Assembly: GCA_963847665.1 (NCBI GenBank)
Contig: CAWKAO010000001.1
Coordinates: 62,001-126,000, forward strand
DNA length: 64,000 bases
Direction: 5' to 3'
Origin: CAWKAO01 sp963847665
GTDB taxonomy: Bacteria; Actinomycetota; Humimicrobiia; Humimicrobiales; Humimicrobiaceae
A program made the translations under genes and the position numbers. Positions 45,743 through 55,319 of this stretch are shown piece after piece (position 1 is the first letter of the stretch; each line of letters starts with the position of its first letter). The notes beneath the pieces are model-generated. The model ran no database searches, was not told where the DNA came from, and was given only the letters and a program-made list of their open reading frames with translations.

Positions 45743-46522
45743 ATGCTGATAGCAATAGATATAGGCAATACACAGACAGTCATCGGACTTTTTTCCGGTA
45801 AAGAATTGCTGCGGTCATGGAGAATGGTCACGCCAAGAAACGAGACTTCAGATGAGATCGGTTCCACAGTGTTTAATTTCTTAAAAAATGCAGGATATGA
45901 TCCTGGAGATATCGATAAGATAGTGGTTTCCTGTGTTGTACCTAGAATACTTTTTGAGATCCACAGGATGGGTACTAAATATTTCAAGACGGAGCCATTT
46001 ATAATAGATGAAAATACCAGGACGGGGCTTGTAATAAAATATGATTATCCAAAGGAGATCGGAGCAGACAGAATAGCAAATTCAGTCGCAGCAAAAGAAT
46101 TATATGGCTGTCCGGTGATCGTGGTAGATTTTGGTACAGCAACGACTTTTGACATAATCTCATCCAATTGTGAATATCTCGGTGGAGTCATTGCTCCAGG
46201 TATTGAAATATCATCTGAAGCACTTTTCAATTATGCTGCAAAACTTAGCAAGGTGGACCTTAGCTGGCCGGAGAGAGTAGTCGGAAAAAATACTTATGAT
46301 GGGATCAGGTCCGGGATCCTCTTCGGTTTTCTGGGCCAGGCAGATTATCTTATTGAAAGAATAATCAGGGAAGTCAAGACGACCGACAGGTCATTTGAGC
46401 CAAAAGTCATTGCGACCGGCGGGCTTGCAGTACTGATGATGGGTAAAAGCAAATATATAAGTATTCACGATACAGAACTCACATTAAAGGGCTTAAAGAT
46501 CCTGGTCGATAAAAATAAATGA
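45743..46522 (+). CDS. coaX: Type III pantothenate kinase
   Basis: CoaX phosphorylates pantothenate in CoA synthesis and, unlike CoaA, needs no ADP-feedback control and requires a monovalent cation. The 259 residues have IDIGNTQTVIGLF near residue 5 as phosphate loop, a GADRIAN block near 107, VVDFGTATTFD near 128 and GGVIAPGIEIS. The family length is normal. It follows folK by 12 bases, and panB at 10.7 kb supplies the same pathway. Confidence 0.95.
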   Translation: MLIAIDIGNTQTVIGLFSGKELLRSWRMVTPRNETSDEIGSTVFNFLKNAGYDPGDIDKIVVSCVVPRILFEIHRMGTKYFKTEPFIIDENTRTGLVIKYDYPKEIGADRIANSVAAKELYGCPVIVVDFGTATTFDIISSNCEYLGGVIAPGIEISSEALFNYAAKLSKVDLSWPERVVGKNTYDGIRSGILFGFLGQADYLIERIIREVKTTDRSFEPKVIATGGLAVLMMGKSKYISIHDTELTLKGLKILVDKNK

Positions 46523-46537
46523 CCGGTAATTTTTTAT

Positions 46538-47686
46538 ATGCAGGACCTCAATAATAAAATAAAAGAACTATCATCTCAATATTATGATGAAATTCTATCA
46601 AAGCTGGATTTCTTGAATGACCAGCAGGAAGACCCCTCTATTGCAAATAAAATAGAGACAAGTATTTCTTCATTATATAAAAATGATTTTGAAATACCCC
46701 GCTTTAGCTTTAGTATAGGGGGAGTGATGATAAAAAACCCTGTTGTATCTGCACCACTGGCAGGCATAAGTGATAATACTTACAGGATCTTTTCAGGAGT
46801 ATTTGGTTCTGCATTGAATTTTACAGAGATGATATCATCATATGGAGTCCATTATGGTGGAAATGAAAGTATCTCTCTTGCAAGGATTTCATCTGAAGAA
46901 AGGCCCTGCGGGGTCCAGATCTTTGGATCTGAACCTGAAATAATGTTGGAAGCGGCCCAGAAGCTTGAAGGTTCCGGGGATCTTATAGATATAAACATGG
47001 GTTGTCCCGTTCCTAAAGTGTTAAAAAGCAGATCCGGGGGGTATCTCTTGCAGGACGAGGAAAAAGTAGGAGAAATAATCCGCAAAGTATCATCGGGGAT
47101 AAAAAAGCCGCTTACCGTCAAGATCAGGATCGGTTGGAATAAAAACAATATAAATGCAGTCAGTATAGCAAAAATAGCCGAGTTTAATGGAGCTTCTGCC
47201 ATAACGGTCCATGGGCGTACAGTTAAGCAGGGTTTTTCAGGAGAGACAGATTACGGGACGATCCGGCAGGTCAAGGAATCAGTCAGCATCCCTGTCATAG
47301 CAAGCGGCGATATTGACACGCCTTTAAAGTCCAATAATGTAATTAAAGATACAGGCTGTGATGCTGTGATGCTGGGAAGGGCATTAAAAGGCAGGCACTG
47401 GATCTTACCGGGTATGCTTGCTGGAATTGATATTGTTGCACTTGAGTCGGGTCCATTACTTGAAAATGTCACAGAACCATCCCTTGGATTTCGAAAAAAA
47501 TATGCAGACCTCTATCTTAAATCCATAATCAAGTTCAGGGGAGAGGAAAAAGCATTACGGGAATTCAGGAAAGTACTTATTTGGATATTTAAAGGAGTAC
47601 GCAGTATCTCAAGGTATAAAAATGACTTTTTTAAACTGGACACAGCAGTCGAAGCTGCAAAGCTAATAAACAGTATAAATCCATAA
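46538..47686 (+). CDS. dus: tRNA-dihydrouridine synthase
   Basis: Dus enzymes reduce uridine to dihydrouridine in tRNA with FMN. The 382 residues include APLAGISDNTYR near residue 72, a CGVQIFGSEPE segment, DINMGCPVPKVLKSRSGGYLL with the catalytic Cys, TVKIRIGW, VHGRTVKQGFSG, IPVIASGDI and VMLGRALKGRHWI. An N-terminal helical extension of about 55 residues precedes the barrel, longer than in DusB. It closes the co-directional run that began at folE. The sub-family cannot be fixed by eye; DusB is most likely. Confidence 0.92.
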   Translation: MQDLNNKIKELSSQYYDEILSKLDFLNDQQEDPSIANKIETSISSLYKNDFEIPRFSFSIGGVMIKNPVVSAPLAGISDNTYRIFSGVFGSALNFTEMISSYGVHYGGNESISLARISSEERPCGVQIFGSEPEIMLEAAQKLEGSGDLIDINMGCPVPKVLKSRSGGYLLQDEEKVGEIIRKVSSGIKKPLTVKIRIGWNKNNINAVSIAKIAEFNGASAITVHGRTVKQGFSGETDYGTIRQVKESVSIPVIASGDIDTPLKSNNVIKDTGCDAVMLGRALKGRHWILPGMLAGIDIVALESGPLLENVTEPSLGFRKKYADLYLKSIIKFRGEEKALREFRKVLIWIFKGVRSISRYKNDFFKLDTAVEAAKLINSINP

Positions 47687-47709
47687 ATTATTCATCAATA
47701 AAAAACTAT

Positions 47710-48420
47710 TTATATATCCAGCTTTAGACCGTTTACTTTAAGCCACTTTCTTCTTTTTTTATAATCGGGCAGAACAGATTCCACTTTTTGCCAGAATCTT
47801 CTGGAATGATCAGGACAGATAAGATGAGTAAGCTCATGCACAACGACGTAGTCTATTATTCCGGGTGGAGCCATTATGATGCGCCAGTTAAAATACAGGT
47901 CACCTCTGGTGGTGCAGCTGCCCCATCTTCTTTTTTGTTCCTTTACTTTTACAGAGCCGGGTCTTTTGCCGATCTTGTTTATAAAATGCTCTACCCGCTC
48001 ATTGATTATCTGATCAGCCTTTTTCCTGTACCATTTCTCCATGGCCTTTCTTGATTTTGAAGTCTCAAATATACCTGTCTCAAGATAAAAAACACCTTTA
48101 CTGAAAAAAACAACAGGTATCTTTCTTCCATTACTGATGACCTTAAGCCCATAGCCCTCTCCAAGAAAAAGAAAGGATTCCCCACCTGTAAAAGTCTTTT
48201 TAAATCCTTCCGGATCAAGGACTTCAAGTTCAGAGATCTTTTTCAATATCCAGCGTCCCTTGGCCATGACTCTCTGCTGGATAATTCTTTCTGAAATACC
48301 TTCGGGGGATAAGACGATTATTTTTCCAGGTGGCCTTATGTAAATAGCCATGGTCCTTCTATTCCTGTATTCGATATCAAAATCGATTATGCGCTCCTTA
48401 TAGGTGATTGATGATCTCAT
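47710..48420 (-). CDS. DUF45/YgjP-like metallopeptidase
   Basis: The 236-residue protein has the zinc motif HELTHLICPDHSRRFW near residue 199 (HExxH with a following His), and upstream QKRRWGSCTTRGDLYFNWRI, the conserved approach strand of DUF45 proteins, also called SprT-like or YgjP. They are predicted metal-dependent hydrolases of unknown substrate. The N-terminal 90 residues form a smaller beta-rich domain. It is convergent with dus. Confidence 0.88.
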   Translation of the reverse strand: MRSSITYKERIIDFDIEYRNRRTMAIYIRPPGKIIVLSPEGISERIIQQRVMAKGRWILKKISELEVLDPEGFKKTFTGGESFLFLGEGYGLKVISNGRKIPVVFFSKGVFYLETGIFETSKSRKAMEKWYRKKADQIINERVEHFINKIGKRPGSVKVKEQKRRWGSCTTRGDLYFNWRIIMAPPGIIDYVVVHELTHLICPDHSRRFWQKVESVLPDYKKRRKWLKVNGLKLDI

Positions 48421-48644
48421 AATTATATGATCTGTATAAGTTCTGCATTTTCAAATTCTTTTATCTTGTCCATAATATTATCCCCGTTATTTATGATATG
48501 TAGTATTTAAAAGTGAAAGTAAGGAATTGTAAAGAGATGTTTAAAAGAATATACAGTTTCCTAAAAAATGCATATTAAAAGTCATGACAAATGATATATA
48601 ATCAGTTATGTTGTTTAACATCATCAGCTATGTTGTTTTATCAT

Positions 48645-48722
48645 CGGGATGTAGCGCAGTACGGCTAGCGCGCAGCGTTCGGGACGCTGAGGTCGTGGGT
48701 TCAAGTCCCACCATCCCGACCA
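48645..48722 (+). tRNA. tRNA-Pro (CGG)
   Basis: Acceptor CGGGATG pairs with CATCCCG, the D-arm starts TAGCGCAG, the anticodon arm CAGCG-TTCGGGA-CGCTG has anticodon CGG, and the T-loop is TTCAAGT. CCA is encoded. It lies directly upstream of ogt. Confidence 0.95.
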
Positions 48723-48739
48723 GCCTTTTAGGAACTAAT

Positions 48740-49249
48740 ATGAACCAAATAAACATCCAGTACTATAAGACCAGGATAGGTGAATTGATCCTGGGGTCTT
48801 TTGAAGGTAAGCTTTGCTTGCTTGATTTCAGGTATAGAAAGATGAGAAAAATTGTAGACGAAAGAATAAAAAAGGGATTAATCGCAGACTTTATTGAAAA
48901 AGATGACGAGATCCTGAGAGAAGCCAGAAGACAGATCGATGAATATTTGTCCGGAGAAAGAAAAGAGTTTGATATTCCGTTATTGATGATAGGGACTGAT
49001 TTTCAAAAAAAAGTCTGGCATTCTTTGTTGAAAGTAGATTATGGCAAAACTGCTTCATATCTTGACCTTGCAAAAAAAATAGAAAATGAAAAAGCAGTCA
49101 GAGCAGTTGCCGGTGCAAATGGAGCAAATGCGATCAGTTTGATAATTCCATGCCATAGGATCATAGAAAATAACGGTGGACCAGGTGGATATGGCGGAGG
49201 TTTATCGGTTAAAAAAAGACTATTGAAACTGGAAAAAGAAAATCCTTAA
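48740..49249 (+). CDS. ogt: Methylated-DNA-protein cysteine methyltransferase
   Basis: Ogt removes O6-alkyl groups from guanine by accepting them on its own cysteine. The 169 residues have TDFQKKVWHSLLKV, YGKTASYLDLAKKI and the active-site IIPCHRII near residue 133, followed by GGYGGGLSVKKRLL. The ATG at 48740 follows the tRNA-Pro by 17 bases; the longer frame upstream runs through the tRNA and is not real. All catalytic residues are present. Confidence 0.93.
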   Translation: MNQINIQYYKTRIGELILGSFEGKLCLLDFRYRKMRKIVDERIKKGLIADFIEKDDEILREARRQIDEYLSGERKEFDIPLLMIGTDFQKKVWHSLLKVDYGKTASYLDLAKKIENEKAVRAVAGANGANAISLIIPCHRIIENNGGPGGYGGGLSVKKRLLKLEKENP

Positions 49250-49270
49250 AAATTAATTGAATTCCAAAAA

Positions 49271-49717
49271 ATGATGAAAAGAAGGTTATGGCATGCTCTC
49301 AGAGCTATCGATATTGGAAGAAGAGATGGGAAACAGCAATTGAAGTGCTACTTAATAAAAGAAACCAATGATCCAGATCCTGTGCAGAAAACTAAGGGAA
49401 AGCTGATACTACCCGAAGTAGAAAAAGCTGAGAGCTTTATTAAAAGATCTGCAGGTCTTATATTCAGGAGTGAGCCTACCAGCGGGTACGGGATGCTTTT
49501 TGAAGAATGCGGCAGTATCCATACTCTATTTATGAAGTTTCCAATAGATGCAGTATTGATGGATAATGAAAACAGGGTAGTCCGGGTCATCAGTGGATTA
49601 AGGCCTTATAGATTTACACCTTTTATATTTAATGCAAACAAAGTGCTTGAACTAAAGAACGGATCGGCAAATTTTCTTAATATAAAAGCCGGTGATTGGT
49701 TAAAGTTTATTCACTAA
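49271..49717 (+). CDS. DUF192 protein
   Basis: The C-terminal 100 residues match DUF192: ESFIKRSAGLIFRSEP, GYGMLFEECGSIHTLFMKFPIDAVLMD, and FNANKVLELKNG. These small proteins are of unknown function; many are exported, but here no signal peptide precedes the domain and the N-terminal 50 residues are basic, so this one may be cytosolic. It follows ogt in the same direction with a 21-base gap. Confidence 0.85.
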   Translation: MMKRRLWHALRAIDIGRRDGKQQLKCYLIKETNDPDPVQKTKGKLILPEVEKAESFIKRSAGLIFRSEPTSGYGMLFEECGSIHTLFMKFPIDAVLMDNENRVVRVISGLRPYRFTPFIFNANKVLELKNGSANFLNIKAGDWLKFIH

Positions 49718-49759
49718 GAAGATATTCTGGTGTTATATGATGAGATTTATTTGCGATTT

Positions 49760-50272
49760 CTATGAACTCATTACAAATCCAACGTAACCGATCGTCTTAA
49801 ATAAGACAGTAACTATTACTGCAGCCATCAATACTCCCAGAAAGACATCGAGAAGAGCTTTCTTCTGGGGGATACCAAAGACAAATGCAATGATCGAGCC
49901 TGTCCATGCACCTGTCACAGGGAGTGGTATTCCTACAAAAAAAGTAAGTGCAAATCCTGAATATTTTTCAAACTTCTTGTAATATTTTTTCCTGGTCCTG
50001 TTAAAAAGCCAGGTAAAAAACCTGTCAGCCAGTTTAAATTTTCTCATAAGGAATTTTGAGATAGGTTCCAGTGCATAGATTATTATTATTGCAGGGACCA
50101 TATTGCCTATTATGGAAAGGATAAGCGTGCTGTAGATATCAAGCTTGTAGACACCAAGGGCAAGCGGGATGGAAGCCCTTAGTTCCCCTATTGGGGTCAT
50201 TGCCGTAAAAAATGTCGCCAGCATGGAACTTATATTTTCTGAAAGATATCCAAAAACAGTAAGCAGACTCAT
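49760..50272 (-). CDS. Small multidrug export-like membrane protein (COG2426)
   Basis: The 170-residue membrane protein has four or five hydrophobic segments, an early TAMTPIGELRASIPLALGVY, and FVGIPLPVTGAWTGSIIAFVFGIPQKKA, both typical of this small export-protein family. The family name rests on limited evidence. The start codon overlaps the stop of the CorA gene by ATGA (positions 50269-50272), so the two are probably co-translated. Confidence 0.82.
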   Translation of the reverse strand: MSLLTVFGYLSENISSMLATFFTAMTPIGELRASIPLALGVYKLDIYSTLILSIIGNMVPAIIIIYALEPISKFLMRKFKLADRFFTWLFNRTRKKYYKKFEKYSGFALTFFVGIPLPVTGAWTGSIIAFVFGIPQKKALLDVFLGVLMAAVIVTVLFKTIGYVGFVMSS

Positions 50273-51204
50273 AGCAACCTTTTTCTTATCAGGACCACCA
50301 GTACAACGGCACTAATAGCTATTGTGATTATTAATATAAATATAAAGGCGAGCGGAAAATTACCCCAGGGCATAGGAATGTTCATCCCGAACAATGAAGA
50401 GACAATTGTCGGGACTGCGAGTACTATAGTTATTGAAGTAAGGATCTTCATGACTACGTTTAAGTTATTGCTGATTATCGATGCAAAAGCATCCATGGTT
50501 CCTGAAAGGATATTGCTGTAAATGGTAGCCATCTCAATAGCCTGCTTATTTTCTATGATGACATCTTCCAGAAGGTCCTCGTCTTCAGGGTATTTTTTCA
50601 TCATTGTCAGTTTCATCATCTTTTCAAGAGTAGACTGATTGGATTTTAATGATGTGGAGAAATAAACAAGGCTTTTACTCAGCGCCATCATGTCAAAAAG
50701 CTCCTTATTCCTGAGTGACTTGTTTAGTTCGGTCTCTATATTTTTTGAAGCTTTATCTATCTGTTTAAGGAAACTCAAATAGTATTTTGCTATCCTGTGA
50801 AGTATCTGGAGTATGAATCTGGACTTTTTATAAGTATAAAATGTCTTGATCTTCTGCTCAAAAAAATCATCGATAATATTGTTTTCCTGTAGCGCCACTG
50901 TTACGATAAAATCACTATTGATTATTATACCGAGCGGGATGGTACTGTAGGTCGCCGTGGTCTCGATGACCTCCATTATCGGGACATCAAGAAGGACAAG
51001 TATCTGGTCACCTTCTACTTCCAGTCGGGAACTTTCTTCTCTATCAAGTGCCGCCCTGATAAAATCCCTGTCAAGTCCTGTCTGCTCAAGGACCATATCT
51101 ATTTCATCTGAGTCTGGATCGTTTAGATGGACCCAGCAGCCCCTTTCTATCTTTTCTTTTTCTGCAGTCGTATTTGACTCATCTGTCTTAAGAATCTTGA
51201 TCAT
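50269..51204 (-). CDS. CorA-like Mg2+/divalent metal channel
   Basis: CorA channels are pentamers that import Mg2+, Co2+ or Ni2+. The 311 residues have a long acidic and helical cytosolic N-terminal domain, then the pore helices near the end with the signature YGMN present as LFGMNIPMPW (Tyr replaced by Phe), and a basic RKRL tail. It is first of a two-gene unit with the small export-like gene. Confidence 0.9.
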   Translation of the reverse strand: MIKILKTDESNTTAEKEKIERGCWVHLNDPDSDEIDMVLEQTGLDRDFIRAALDREESSRLEVEGDQILVLLDVPIMEVIETTATYSTIPLGIIINSDFIVTVALQENNIIDDFFEQKIKTFYTYKKSRFILQILHRIAKYYLSFLKQIDKASKNIETELNKSLRNKELFDMMALSKSLVYFSTSLKSNQSTLEKMMKLTMMKKYPEDEDLLEDVIIENKQAIEMATIYSNILSGTMDAFASIISNNLNVVMKILTSITIVLAVPTIVSSLFGMNIPMPWGNFPLAFIFILIITIAISAVVLVVLIRKRLL

Positions 51205-51385
51205 AGTTCCCTCCCTTCGTTTCTAAACAGGCTGTTATTTATTCAAAATGATATCCAAGATTTGTTTAGAGTAATTTTACCCTAAATGCAGATAATGGCA
51301 AAGTAAAATAGAATTTTAATATTATAAATACTAAAGGAATAAAAATGAGGCTGTTCAATCTTCAGGCTTTTCAGTCAAATACTGT

Positions 51386-52702
51386 TCAATCAGCAGCCTC
51401 TTCTGGGGTTTTAATAGCAAGCGTATCGAGCATGCCATAAAAGATCTCCTGGGCTATCTCGCCATAAGTCTCATTGTTTACTATGACATAAAAAATGAAT
51501 ACAGAATCTTCATACTCGGTAAAGCTGTACGAGACTATAAATTCAGAATCGCTGCTGTCCTTAAAAAGATAAGATATCTCCAGTGTGTCTAAGCCATTTT
51601 TAAGCAGGTAGTTTCTTGACCTTGTATCTATAAAAGTCCAGCTGTTGCGTCCAGCTATCTCTTCCACATAAGTCTTGGACATTTCTTCATAAGGTTTTAT
51701 AGGCTTGGAGGGCCTTTCAGAAAAAGCAAAAAATATAGGGGAGTTATCGGGAGTATTCAGATAGACGGTGCTATAGTCATCGATGGCTTCTTCGCTATAG
51801 GTCCAATTGTCCGGCAATTGTATTGTAAAATTGAAATCTTTATTGGAATAAAATGTCCCTTTCTCAAATGTTATGGGGGCAGTTTTAAGTATTTCAAATC
51901 TTAATATTTCAGAAGAAACGTCATTTAAAAAGATCTCTACTTTATACTTGCCCGGCTCTACGGGCCTGCCTCCCTCTGGAAGGGCTAAACTGAACCAGAC
52001 ATAATAAGGTTCATAGTAGTTTTCAGTAAGATCGACGGTCGATTCATTGATGCTCACATCGCTTTCGTTTTTCCATACTGCTTTCAGGGAATTTCCTTCA
52101 ATAAGGTAATCCATCTTTACGCATGCATATACTGTATCATTTGGATAAAACTCATCTGCCAGTTCAGTCGGAGCCCCCTTTTCATCGATGCTTTTTGCAA
52201 GGGTTATTTCAAGGATGTGTATCTGCGGGTTTGAGACTGTAAAATCAGCAGTTTTTTCGAGCTTTTCATTATAATAGAATTCCACCCTGTATTGTCCAGG
52301 CGGGATTATCTTCACTGTATCAGTAGTAAAAATGTTTGAGGCTACTGTACCCTGGAAGTAAAGCTCAGGTTTTTCATCGCTGAATTTCTGGGAAGTATCA
52401 AGGACAGTTTCGCCAGTAGTCACGTTAGACCATTTGAAACCCCAGGTATCTTTTCCAATTGCACCCTTATATTTTATTGTTGCATATATCTGCTTGGAAT
52501 CTATATTGAAATCGTTTGTGGCCTTTAGGGGCTCATTGCTACCCTCTTCGACTTCCATAGATATTACTATCTCGCCTATGGAGAGGCTGGGCGGCCCCAT
52601 ACACGAGTTCAGGGCAAACGGCAGCACCATACTGAACACCAGTAATATTATTACTGATACATTGTTAAATATTCTTAATCTTTTAAAAGTAGTGTTTGTC
52701 AT
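51386..52702 (-). CDS. Large putative lipoprotein, unknown
   Basis: The 438-residue product starts with a hydrophobic leader and NSCMGPP as a possible lipobox. Two similar beta-rich domains follow (GFKWSNVTTGETVL and LKAVWKNESDVSINESTV, each preceded by acidic stretches), then a C-terminal domain with FNFTIQLPDNWTYSEE, which resembles the PsbP/DUF1795-like fold. I recognise no family for the whole. It is immediately left of the rlmN fragment and the island. Confidence 0.65.
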   Translation of the reverse strand: MTNTTFKRLRIFNNVSVIILLVFSMVLPFALNSCMGPPSLSIGEIVISMEVEEGSNEPLKATNDFNIDSKQIYATIKYKGAIGKDTWGFKWSNVTTGETVLDTSQKFSDEKPELYFQGTVASNIFTTDTVKIIPPGQYRVEFYYNEKLEKTADFTVSNPQIHILEITLAKSIDEKGAPTELADEFYPNDTVYACVKMDYLIEGNSLKAVWKNESDVSINESTVDLTENYYEPYYVWFSLALPEGGRPVEPGKYKVEIFLNDVSSEILRFEILKTAPITFEKGTFYSNKDFNFTIQLPDNWTYSEEAIDDYSTVYLNTPDNSPIFFAFSERPSKPIKPYEEMSKTYVEEIAGRNSWTFIDTRSRNYLLKNGLDTLEISYLFKDSSDSEFIVSYSFTEYEDSVFIFYVIVNNETYGEIAQEIFYGMLDTLAIKTPEEAAD

Positions 52703-52830
52703 ATTTTTCCCTTAATTATATAAAAATTAAGCAAATAAATACTGTTTTTGTATTATTATTAGTATATTGACAAAAAAGTCCCTTTTTATTATATATCGGT
52801 ATTTTTTACTATAAATAAAGAACTTAGGCC

Positions 52831-52960
52831 ATGAGACTTGAAAAAATAGAAGAAATATTAAAAAAATGAGAAACCCTACAGGTTGAAACAGGTGGAAAAA
52901 ACGCTCTATACAGACCTGGTACAGGATTGGGGAAAAGTCACGGTCCTGCCGGCATCAAAA
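52831..52960 (+). pseudogene. rlmN: Decayed 5' fragment of rlmN (left copy)
   Basis: From 52810 to about 52960 the sequence is near-identical to 62779-62930, including the upstream AATAAAG and the ATG. One extra A in the run after codon 10 brings an immediate TGA, and similarity ends in the codons around residue 43. It is a non-coding remnant of the start of the gene that is whole at 62802. Confidence 0.88.
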
Positions 52961-52990
52961 TTAGGTCTCTGATTGAATATTAATTGTATT

Positions 52991-53105
52991 ATTTGGCTGC
53001 CCACGCTTGTCGATAGTAAGAACTTTTAAAATCAGGATTAGGATTGAATATTAAACGTATTATATAGCTGCCCCGAGTTACGAAATTTCGAGCCTTTTTT
53101 GAAGA
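52991..53105 (+). repeat. Island repeat S1 (long form)
   Basis: A GGCTGCCC start at 52994, then ATAGTAAGAACTTTTAAAATC, a second half with GCTGCCCCGAGTTACGAAAT and TTCGAGCCTTTTTT. The long form is shared with S6. It lies before the MFS gene. Confidence 0.75.
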
Positions 53106-53174
53106 AAATAATTGACTTAAAGACTCTATTTATTTAAATTCTTAATCAGTACTATTTATATGGCAGGATAGAAA

Positions 53175-54377
53175 TTGGAAAGAAAACAAATTTTTTCAGC
53201 TTATTTATTGGAGACACCAAATTTCTTATCTATTTTTCTATACCCTATATTTTTAATATCAATAAGTCCTGTTTTGCTGGATATTAGTAATGAACTCAGC
53301 ATCGATATTGCGAAATTAAATCTAGTCCTTTCTTTCCTGATAATCGGAAATATTGTTGGTCAATTAACTGCCTCATTTTTAAGTATTAAATTTTCCCGTT
53401 TTGTAATTATAATATCTTCATATATTCTGCTTATTCCGCTTACAGTTTCACTGTTTTTCATAACAAAACTATTTTTATTTTATATAGTTTATTTATTTTC
53501 AGGATATATCCTTGGCATAATCTGGATTCAGTCAAATGGGTTTTTACTTGAAAGCAAAATAGAAAATAAAAACCGGTTAATTAATATAGCACTTATCTTT
53601 TTCCCCATTGGTGCAATAATTGCACCACTACTAAGCATCAGTATTTCAACCCTGAATCTTAACTGGAGATATCTGTATGCAATAATTCTGTTCTTTATAG
53701 TTTGTATCCTGATTACTTATATAATAATGAAAAGAAAAAATGCTGGTACAAAAATCCTAAAAGAGAAAACTTCTGGATTCAAAGGTATATTTATAAATAA
53801 AAGATACAATATAATTTTTTTCGTTTCAGTTTTTTCCTTATTTTTTTATGGAATTACAGAAGCAATAATATATACTTGGTCACCTACATATTTCAGGATG
53901 GATGGGAATCTCACTGTACAACTTGCCAGCTTAACTGTGACAGTATTCTGGGTTGCAGTTACGATTGGAAGAATTTTAGTGGGTATTATTCTTTGCAGGA
54001 TTAAACCGTTTATACTGGCTTTCTGGCTATCTGTTTTATCTCTTATCTCTTTATCTCTTATGATCTTTTTAAGCGAAGGCTATATGATTTTAGTGGCAAT
54101 TTTCTTTGTTGGTCTTGGCTACTCAGGATTATTTTCTTTGATATTTTCAACATCCTGTTTGATATATGAAAGAGGCAAAGGTATTCTCGAGACTATCCTT
54201 TTTGTTGTAACGGGTCTTGGCGCATCTCTAGCACCTTTTATTACCGGGCTGACATTTCAGCTGAATTTAAAACTATCCTTATCAACTTCCATGATATTTA
54301 TGCTGCTCGTTTCATTGTTGCTTGTGGTTAATATAATTAACTATAGAAAATTTGTTAAAAATCAAAATGTCTGTTGA
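53175..54377 (+). CDS. Major facilitator superfamily transporter
   Basis: The 400-residue product has twelve hydrophobic segments and an MFS layout: a first half with LVLSFLIIGNIVGQLTASF and a central charged loop (KRKNAGTKILKEKTS), then a second half with VAVTIGRILVGIILC and LSLLLVVNII near the end. No substrate-specific motif is visible. The TTG start has AGGATA 5 bases upstream. It lies between repeats S1 and S2, with the only other genes in that interval being none, so it is a one-gene cassette. Confidence 0.88.
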   Translation: MERKQIFSAYLLETPNFLSIFLYPIFLISISPVLLDISNELSIDIAKLNLVLSFLIIGNIVGQLTASFLSIKFSRFVIIISSYILLIPLTVSLFFITKLFLFYIVYLFSGYILGIIWIQSNGFLLESKIENKNRLINIALIFFPIGAIIAPLLSISISTLNLNWRYLYAIILFFIVCILITYIIMKRKNAGTKILKEKTSGFKGIFINKRYNIIFFVSVFSLFFYGITEAIIYTWSPTYFRMDGNLTVQLASLTVTVFWVAVTIGRILVGIILCRIKPFILAFWLSVLSLISLSLMIFLSEGYMILVAIFFVGLGYSGLFSLIFSTSCLIYERGKGILETILFVVTGLGASLAPFITGLTFQLNLKLSLSTSMIFMLLVSLLLVVNIINYRKFVKNQNVC

Positions 54378-54412
54378 GTTATTTTTATTATAAGAACTCA
54401 AATATATTAAGT

Positions 54413-54449
54413 GGCTGCCCCGAGTTACGAAATTTCGAACCTTTTTTTG
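54413..54449 (+). repeat. Island repeat S2
   Basis: GGCTGCCCCGAGTTACGAAA continues TTTCGAACC and a T7 run. It lies 35 bases after the MFS stop. Confidence 0.75.
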
Positions 54450-54557
54450 GAAGAGATAAGCAGATTAGTCAAATTAATTTTTATCTCTACATTAGCTAGA
54501 TTTTAATATATAATACTTCTTCCCCAGATGTACAATACTTTTATTAAAGGGTTTTAG

Positions 54558-55106
54558 ATGATAAGAAGAGCAGTTTTTTTGGATAGGGACGGAACAATAA
54601 ACGAAGATGTTGGAGATTTATACGATATTGAAAATCTTCGATTTATACCAGGTGCTATAGATTCCCTGCTGCTTTTACAGACGAGATTCCTATTATTTAT
54701 TATTACTAATCAAGCTGGAATCGGAAAAAGAATTTTTACTGAATCAGATTTTTTAAAATTTAATAAAGAATATCTCAATATTTTAAGAAAAGAAGGCATA
54801 GAAATTAAGGAGGTATATTTTTGCCCTCACATGGAAGAAGATATGTGTCTATGCCATAAGCCTAAAACTTATTTTGTCGAAAAAGCAATAAAAAAATACA
54901 GATTAAATCGAAGAGGATCCTTTGTTGTGGGTGACCATCCTTCTGATGTGGAAATGGGAATTAGAGCACAAATTAGCAGTATATTCTTATTGACCGGGCA
55001 TGGAAAGAAACATTACAATGAGATTAAAGATAAACAAGATATTTTAATATCTAAAAATATTTATGATGCCGCAATTTTAATTCAAAATCTGTCTAATAAA
55101 GTTTAA
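54558..55106 (+). CDS. GmhB-like HAD phosphatase
   Basis: The 182-residue protein has FLDRDGTINED near residue 7 with the catalytic Asp pair, ITNQAGIGKR, and the zinc finger loop CPHMEEDMCLCHKP, diagnostic for D-glycero-D-manno-heptose 1,7-bisphosphate phosphatase-type enzymes, then GDHPSDVEMG. Heptose or a relative is usually used for surface glycans. No other heptose gene is in the window, so its substrate here is open. It begins the second cassette, 109 bases after S2. Confidence 0.88.
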   Translation: MIRRAVFLDRDGTINEDVGDLYDIENLRFIPGAIDSLLLLQTRFLLFIITNQAGIGKRIFTESDFLKFNKEYLNILRKEGIEIKEVYFCPHMEEDMCLCHKPKTYFVEKAIKKYRLNRRGSFVVGDHPSDVEMGIRAQISSIFLLTGHGKKHYNEIKDKQDILISKNIYDAAILIQNLSNKV

Positions 55107-55168
55107 AAAAAAATATTTAAATTATAAAAATTTTGAACCTAAAGACAAATTTAATAAATAAGGAAAAT

Positions 55169-55306
55169 ATGAAAAATTATTCTCATATAATATCTGAAAA
55201 AAAAGTAATTATTACTATAAACAAGCGTTTATGCGAAACATCTGAAGATTTAATAGATAGTGAACTGTTTATTGAAATCTTAAATAGATGCATCAAAAAT
55301 TTTTAA
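55169..55306 (+). CDS. Small protein, 45 residues
   Basis: A short frame with a good AAGGAA site 3 bases upstream encodes a 45-residue, Ile- and Lys-rich protein ending RCIKNF. I do not recognise it. It is followed 14 bases later by the next small gene, with which it may be translated. Spurious coding cannot be ruled out for so small a frame. Confidence 0.4.
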   Translation: MKNYSHIISEKKVIITINKRLCETSEDLIDSELFIEILNRCIKNF

Positions 55307-55319
55307 AGAAGGTATGGTT

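Noticed and set aside
48608..48739. Longer N-terminus for ogt running through the tRNA
   Set aside because: The frame is open by chance across the tRNA-Pro gene; the ATG at 48740 gives the normal Ogt length.
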